Shown one piece after another: positions 60,548 through 64,000 of a stretch of DNA of 64,000 nucleotides. The position numbers and the translations under genes were made by a program. The notes below the pieces were generated by a model. That model saw only the letters and a list, made by a program, of their open reading frames with translations, was not told the DNA's origin and searched no databases. The stretch lies in NCBI GenBank assembly GCA_963776225.1, contig CAVZLL010000004.1, forward strand, positions 806,001-870,000. The letters run 5' to 3'. The stretch comes from Bog-756 sp963776225 (GTDB lineage Bacteria > Actinomycetota > Acidimicrobiia > Acidimicrobiales > RAAP-2). Position 1 is the first letter of the stretch. Each line of letters starts with the position of its first letter.

Positions 60548-60619
60548 CGGAGCAGACGCTAGGCGGTGGGTCGACCCGGGATCAACTCGACCGGCGGGCG
60601 GCGGCCGGCTCCGGACCGG

Positions 60620-61483
60620 TCATCGGGCGAAGGCGGCCCGGGCGTTCGCGGTGGTGACCGCCGCCAGCTCCGGGGTGGCCAGACCTTTGACCTGGGCGAC
60701 CGTGGCGCCGACCAGCGGAACCCTCGAGGGCTCGTTGAGGGTTCCGCGGTGCGGGACCGGGGCCAGGAAGGGGGCGTCGGTCTCCACGAGCAGCCGGTCC
60801 ATCGGGCAGAGGGCGGCCGCTTCGCGCACCGGCTCGGCGTTCTTGAAGGTGACCACGCCGCTGAAGGAGAGCGACGCCCCGAGGTCCAGGCACCGCCGGG
60901 CCTCCTCCGGGCCCCCGGTGAAGCAGTGGACGATGGTCCGCTCGGGCACCCCGGTCGCGGCCAGGATGTCCACCGTGTCGTCCCAGGCCTCGCGGGTGTG
61001 CACGACCAGGGCCAGGCCGTGGCGACTGGCGAGGTCGACCTGCTGGGCGAAGGCCTCGCGCTGTGCGGGACGGGGCGAGTGGTCGTAGTGGTAGTCGAGG
61101 CCGCACTCCCCGATGCCCACCACCACCCCGTCGAGGGGAGCGGCGCCCGGGCCGAGCTCGACGGCCAGCAGGGCGTCGAGCGAGTCGACCCCGTCGACCG
61201 CATCGTGGGGATGGAGTCCGATGGTCGCCCAGAGCTCGACCCCCTCGGCGGCGGCCACCCCGCCGGGCCGGCGGAAGGAGCGGGCGAGCGTGACCGCCTC
61301 GGCCGACGACGCGGCCCCGGTGCCCACGCAGACCAGCCGGGTGACCCCTGCCTCGGCCGCCCGGGCGATGACGCCGGTCAGCCGGTCGGCATGCGGGCCG
61401 ACGACGCCGATCTCCCCCGTGTCGGCGAATTCGTCGTGCAGGTGGCAGTGGGAGTCGAACCACTCGACGACCGCGTCGGACAT
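60620..61483 (-). CDS. tatD: TatD family metal-dependent hydrolase (DNase)
   Basis: A 287-residue TIM-barrel hydrolase. The metal ligands are visible in FDSHCHLHDEFADTG, VGIGECGLDYHYDH, ALVVHTREAWDD, TIVHCFTGGPEEARR and LLVETDAPFLAPVPHRG. TatD enzymes have 3'-5' exonuclease activity and help repair. ATG 61483 starts eight bases after the metG stop, so the two are co-transcribed, as in mycobacteria. Confidence 0.95.
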   Translation of the reverse strand: MSDAVVEWFDSHCHLHDEFADTGEIGVVGPHADRLTGVIARAAEAGVTRLVCVGTGAASSAEAVTLARSFRRPGGVAAAEGVELWATIGLHPHDAVDGVDSLDALLAVELGPGAAPLDGVVVGIGECGLDYHYDHSPRPAQREAFAQQVDLASRHGLALVVHTREAWDDTVDILAATGVPERTIVHCFTGGPEEARRCLDLGASLSFSGVVTFKNAEPVREAAALCPMDRLLVETDAPFLAPVPHRGTLNEPSRVPLVGATVAQVKGLATPELAAVTTANARAAFAR

Positions 61484-61491
61484 CGAACGTC

Positions 61492-63000
61492 TCAATCGGT
61501 GCGCCGGGGGAAGAGCGGCGTGCCCTTCTCGACCGGGAGGCCGCCCGGGTACCCGCCCCATGTGCCTGCGGCCGGCAGCCGCTGGTCGGCCGGCTCACCG
61601 GGCAGTCCGATGCGCCGCCAGATCTCACGAGCCGACGAGGGCATCGCCGGGACGATGAGCAGGGAGACGATCCGCAGGACCTCGAGCGCGCTGCCGAGCA
61701 CCGCGTCGACCGCCGGCCCGGGCTCGGCCTTCCACGGCTCGGCCGTCTCGAGCTCGGCATTGGTCTCCCTGATCAGGCGCCAGGTGGCCTCGAGCGCGAG
61801 GTGGGGCTGGCCGGCCTCCCACCCGTCGGCGGCGTCGCTGAGCACCCCTGCCGCCACCCCGGCCAGCCGGCTGGTGGGGTCCGGGGCGGGCCCGGTACCC
61901 CCGCACTTGGACCCGACCACGGTGGCGACCCGCGAGAGCAGGTTGCCGAGGTTGTTGGCCAGGTCCGCGTTGTAGCGCGCCGAGATCCCCTCCGCCGAGA
62001 ACTCGCCGTCGCTGCCGAGCGGGATGTCTCGGAGCAGGTGGTAGCGGACCGGGTCGACCCCGTACTCGGCGGTCAGGTCGCCCGGCAGGATCTGGTTCAC
62101 GCTCGAGTTGGACATCTTCTCGCCGCCGAGCAGCAGCCACCCGTGCACCTGCACGTGGGCGGGAGGGTCGATCCCGGCGGCCATGCACATCGCCGGCCAC
62201 CAGACGCAGTGGAAGCGGACGATCTCCTTGCCGATGAGGTGGTGGACCGCCGGCCACCAGGTCTCGAATCGATGCTGGTCGGAGCCGTAGCCGATCGCGG
62301 TGATGTAGTTGACCAGCGCGTCGTACCAGACGTAGAAGACATGGCGCTCGTCCCAGGGGACCCGGACCCCCCAGTCGATCGAGGTCCGGGTGATCGAGAT
62401 GTCCCGGAGCCCGCCCTTGATGAAGGTGAGCGCCTCGTTGCGCCTCGACTCGGGCACCACCAGGTCGGGGTGGGCGTCGTACCACTCGACCAGCGGCTGC
62501 TCGAAGGCGCTCAGCCGGAAGAAGTAGTTCTCCTCCTCCAGGTGCTCGACCGGGGTCCGGTGGATCGGGCAGAGCCCGCCGTCGACCAGCTCGTCCGCGG
62601 CGTAGTACTGCTCGCAGGCGACGCAGTAGAGGCCGCGGTAGGTGTCCCGGTAGATGAACCCGTTGTCGTAGATGCGGCCGAGGAAGTGCTGCACCGCCTG
62701 GTGGTGGCGGGGCTCGGTGGTGCGGATGAAGTCGTCGTTTGCGATGTCGAGATCGGCCCACGCGGCGGCGAACCGGGGCGCGAGCTGGTCGGTCCACTCG
62801 AGCGGCACGACCCCCTGGGCCTCGGCCGCCCGGGCCACCTTCTGGCCGTGCTCGTCGGTGCCGGTGAGGAAGAAGACCTCGTCACCGACCAGCCGGTGCC
62901 AGCGGGCCAGCGCGTCGGCGTTGACCGTGGTGTAGGCGTGCCCCACGTGGGGCGCGTCCTTCACGTAGTAGATGGGGGTGGTGATGTAGTAGCGGGCCAC
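61492..63000 (-). CDS. metG: Methionyl-tRNA synthetase
   Basis: A 502-residue class I synthetase. GTG 63000 begins ARYYITTPIYYVKDAPHVGH, with HVGH as the HIGH motif. The connective zinc part has LYCVACEQYYAADELVDGGL and CPIHRTP, FYVWYDALVNYITAIGYGSD binds methionine, and KMSNS is the KMSKS variant in LLLGGEKMSNSSVNQI. There is no C-terminal EMAP-like domain, as in the short actinobacterial form. It charges tRNA-Met for initiation and elongation. Confidence 0.97.
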   Translation of the reverse strand: MARYYITTPIYYVKDAPHVGHAYTTVNADALARWHRLVGDEVFFLTGTDEHGQKVARAAEAQGVVPLEWTDQLAPRFAAAWADLDIANDDFIRTTEPRHHQAVQHFLGRIYDNGFIYRDTYRGLYCVACEQYYAADELVDGGLCPIHRTPVEHLEEENYFFRLSAFEQPLVEWYDAHPDLVVPESRRNEALTFIKGGLRDISITRTSIDWGVRVPWDERHVFYVWYDALVNYITAIGYGSDQHRFETWWPAVHHLIGKEIVRFHCVWWPAMCMAAGIDPPAHVQVHGWLLLGGEKMSNSSVNQILPGDLTAEYGVDPVRYHLLRDIPLGSDGEFSAEGISARYNADLANNLGNLLSRVATVVGSKCGGTGPAPDPTSRLAGVAAGVLSDAADGWEAGQPHLALEATWRLIRETNAELETAEPWKAEPGPAVDAVLGSALEVLRIVSLLIVPAMPSSAREIWRRIGLPGEPADQRLPAAGTWGGYPGGLPVEKGTPLFPRRTD

Positions 63001-63076
63001 GGTCCCGCCAGCGTACCGATCCCGCCGCGGGTCCCCGCGACCGGACGCTGCGGCGGTCGGGGCCGGGACGCCTTCG

Positions 63077-63607
63077 CTACCAGTTGGCCACGTGACAGCC
63101 ACCCCGGCCGGTGCGCTCGGTGTAGCGCTGGTGGTAGGCCTCGGCCGGCCAGAAGGTCGTCGCCGAGGTCACCTCGGTGACGATGGGGCGCTTGAAGCGG
63201 TCCTGGTGCTCCTCGATCGATTTCCGGGCCGCCGCCTCCTGTATTGCGTCGCGGGTGAACACGGCCGACCGGTACTGGGTGCCGCGGTCGGGACCCTGCC
63301 GGTCGAGGGTGGTCGGGTCGTGGTGCCGCCAGAATTCGTCGAGAAGGGTCTCGAAGGAGACCCGGGCCGGGTCGAATGTCACCAGCACCGCCTCGGCATG
63401 GCCGGTCGTTCCCGAGCAGACCTGCTCGTAGGTGGGGTGCGCCACGAAACCGCCCTCGTAGCCGGAGATCGCGTCGACCACCCCGGGCACCGCCCGGAAG
63501 AACTCCTCCACCCCCCAGAAGCATCCGGCGGCGAAGGCCGCCCGGTCGAGCCCCTCGGGCACGTCGTCGGGGGCGATGCCCGGGGCCTGGGTCGCGTCGT
63601 CGCGCAC
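63077..63607 (-). CDS. msrA: Peptide methionine-S-sulfoxide reductase A
   Basis: A 176-residue MsrA. The catalytic Cys is in FAAGCFWGVEEFFRAVPGVV, followed by AISGYEGGFVAHPTYEQVCS, GHAEAVLVTFDP and DRQGPDRGTQYRSAVF, all strongly conserved. The C-terminal GRGGCHVANW carries a resolving cysteine. It repairs oxidised methionine using thioredoxin. GTG 63607 is the only sensible start. It is not usually part of this synteny block, so it may be an insertion between metG and rsmI. Confidence 0.95.
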   Translation of the reverse strand: MRDDATQAPGIAPDDVPEGLDRAAFAAGCFWGVEEFFRAVPGVVDAISGYEGGFVAHPTYEQVCSGTTGHAEAVLVTFDPARVSFETLLDEFWRHHDPTTLDRQGPDRGTQYRSAVFTRDAIQEAAARKSIEEHQDRFKRPIVTEVTSATTFWPAEAYHQRYTERTGRGGCHVANW

Positions 63608-63730
63608 CGCGTCCGAACATGGCTGCTCACCTTCCGTCGTGGCTCATCAGTGTCGTCGGCTCGGTGTCGTCGGCCGTCGGCCCCCCTCGGATCGTCGCGC
63701 ACACTGCGGCGGGCACGCCGACCCGTCACG

Positions 63731-64000
63731 TCATTCCTGGTCGGATGCACCCCCGGCCGCGCCATCCGCGCCCCGGAGGCCGATGGCCAGCTCGTAGACC
63801 CGGCGCCGGGCCACCCCGAACAGAGCGGCCACCTCGTCGACGACCCCCCTGGTGCGGGCGCCCTCGACCAGGCGCTCTGCGAGGGCTGCCTCCAGCACCG
63901 CGTCGGCGACCGGTCCGCGCCCGCTGTCGGCGGCGCCGCCGAGGACCAGGACCACCTCGCCCCGGATGTCGCCCCGCCCGGCCCAGAGGGCCGCGTCTTC
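63731..64000 (-). CDS. rsmI: 16S rRNA (cytidine-1402-2'-O)-methyltransferase, C-terminal part
   Basis: The frame is open from the window edge to the stop at 63731, giving 89 residues. WAGRGDIRGEVVLVLGGAAD is the end of the RsmI tetrapyrrole-methylase fold, followed by the helical C-terminal domain VVDEVAALFGVARRRVYELA. The SAM-binding N-terminus lies outside the window. The position next to metG agrees with the conserved rsmI-metG order. Confidence 0.85.
   Translation of the reverse strand, partial: EDAALWAGRGDIRGEVVLVLGGAADSGRGPVADAVLEAALAERLVEGARTRGVVDEVAALFGVARRRVYELAIGLRGADGAAGGASDQE

Noticed and set aside
60325..60569. A c-di-AMP (ydaO-type) riboswitch upstream of the RlpA-like gene.
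   Set aside because: The context suits it, but I could not find the conserved core sequences; only simple hairpins and repeats are visible.

Overview
The window is high-GC DNA from an actinomycete-type bacterium. I would guess Acidimicrobiia or a related deep actinobacterial lineage, but the class is an inference. Short GTGA or ATGA stop/start overlaps couple at least ten gene pairs. From about 20.1 to 35.4 kb and from 58.0 to 64.0 kb the genes follow the conserved actinobacterial order known from Mycobacterium (rsmI, metG, tatD, cell-wall gene, ksgA, ispE ... pth, rplY, prs, glmU, mfd, mazG, eno, ftsB, DUF501, ppx). A 33-residue bS22-type ribosomal protein and an MprAB-like two-component system also fit Actinomycetota.

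1-20.1 kb is a surface-glycan locus. It holds two sugar epimerases, a polyprenyl-phosphate glycosyltransferase, methyltransferases, an acyltransferase and a sub-cluster (SIS isomerase, transaldolase, GHMP kinase, nucleotidyltransferase) that looks like nucleotide-activated heptose synthesis. It ends with a tandem-domain GT2 glycosyltransferase, a coiled-coil protein and a GT-B type glycosyltransferase. Between 12.8 and 16.3 kb the locus is scrambled: a recombinase fragment is fused in frame to the tail of a glycosyltransferase, membrane proteins are cut at either end, and small genes of a mobile element lie between them.

20.1-35.4 kb is housekeeping, all on the minus strand: glmU (lacking most of its acetyltransferase domain), prs, rplY, pth, an ABC exporter, mfd, a SurA-like lipoprotein, a methylase-MazG fusion, eno, ftsB, a frameshifted DUF501 gene and ppx.

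35.5-57.9 kb looks like accessory DNA placed between the two housekeeping blocks. First is an acyl-CoA carboxylase / AtuA / acyl-CoA dehydrogenase operon that resembles branched or isoprenoid acyl-CoA catabolism, with the biotin subunit and AtuA read as one frame. Next is a three-gene pseudopilin operon whose first product joins a prepilin leader to a nine-repeat, probable beta-propeller ectodomain. Then come typA, a DinB-like gene, a broken GNAT gene, tRNA-Gln(TTG), an MprAB-like pair, a decayed tyrosine recombinase, the intact bS22 gene, an IS256-family remnant, an AT-richer TylF-type methyltransferase gene and a second, frameshifted bS22 copy.

58.0-64.0 kb returns to housekeeping: ispE, rsmA/ksgA, a secreted RlpA-type protein with a hairpin-rich leader (in the place where mycobacteria carry rpfB), tatD, metG, msrA and the end of rsmI.

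Several otherwise conserved genes carry single-base frameshifts. Raw reads are needed to tell real decay from assembly error.
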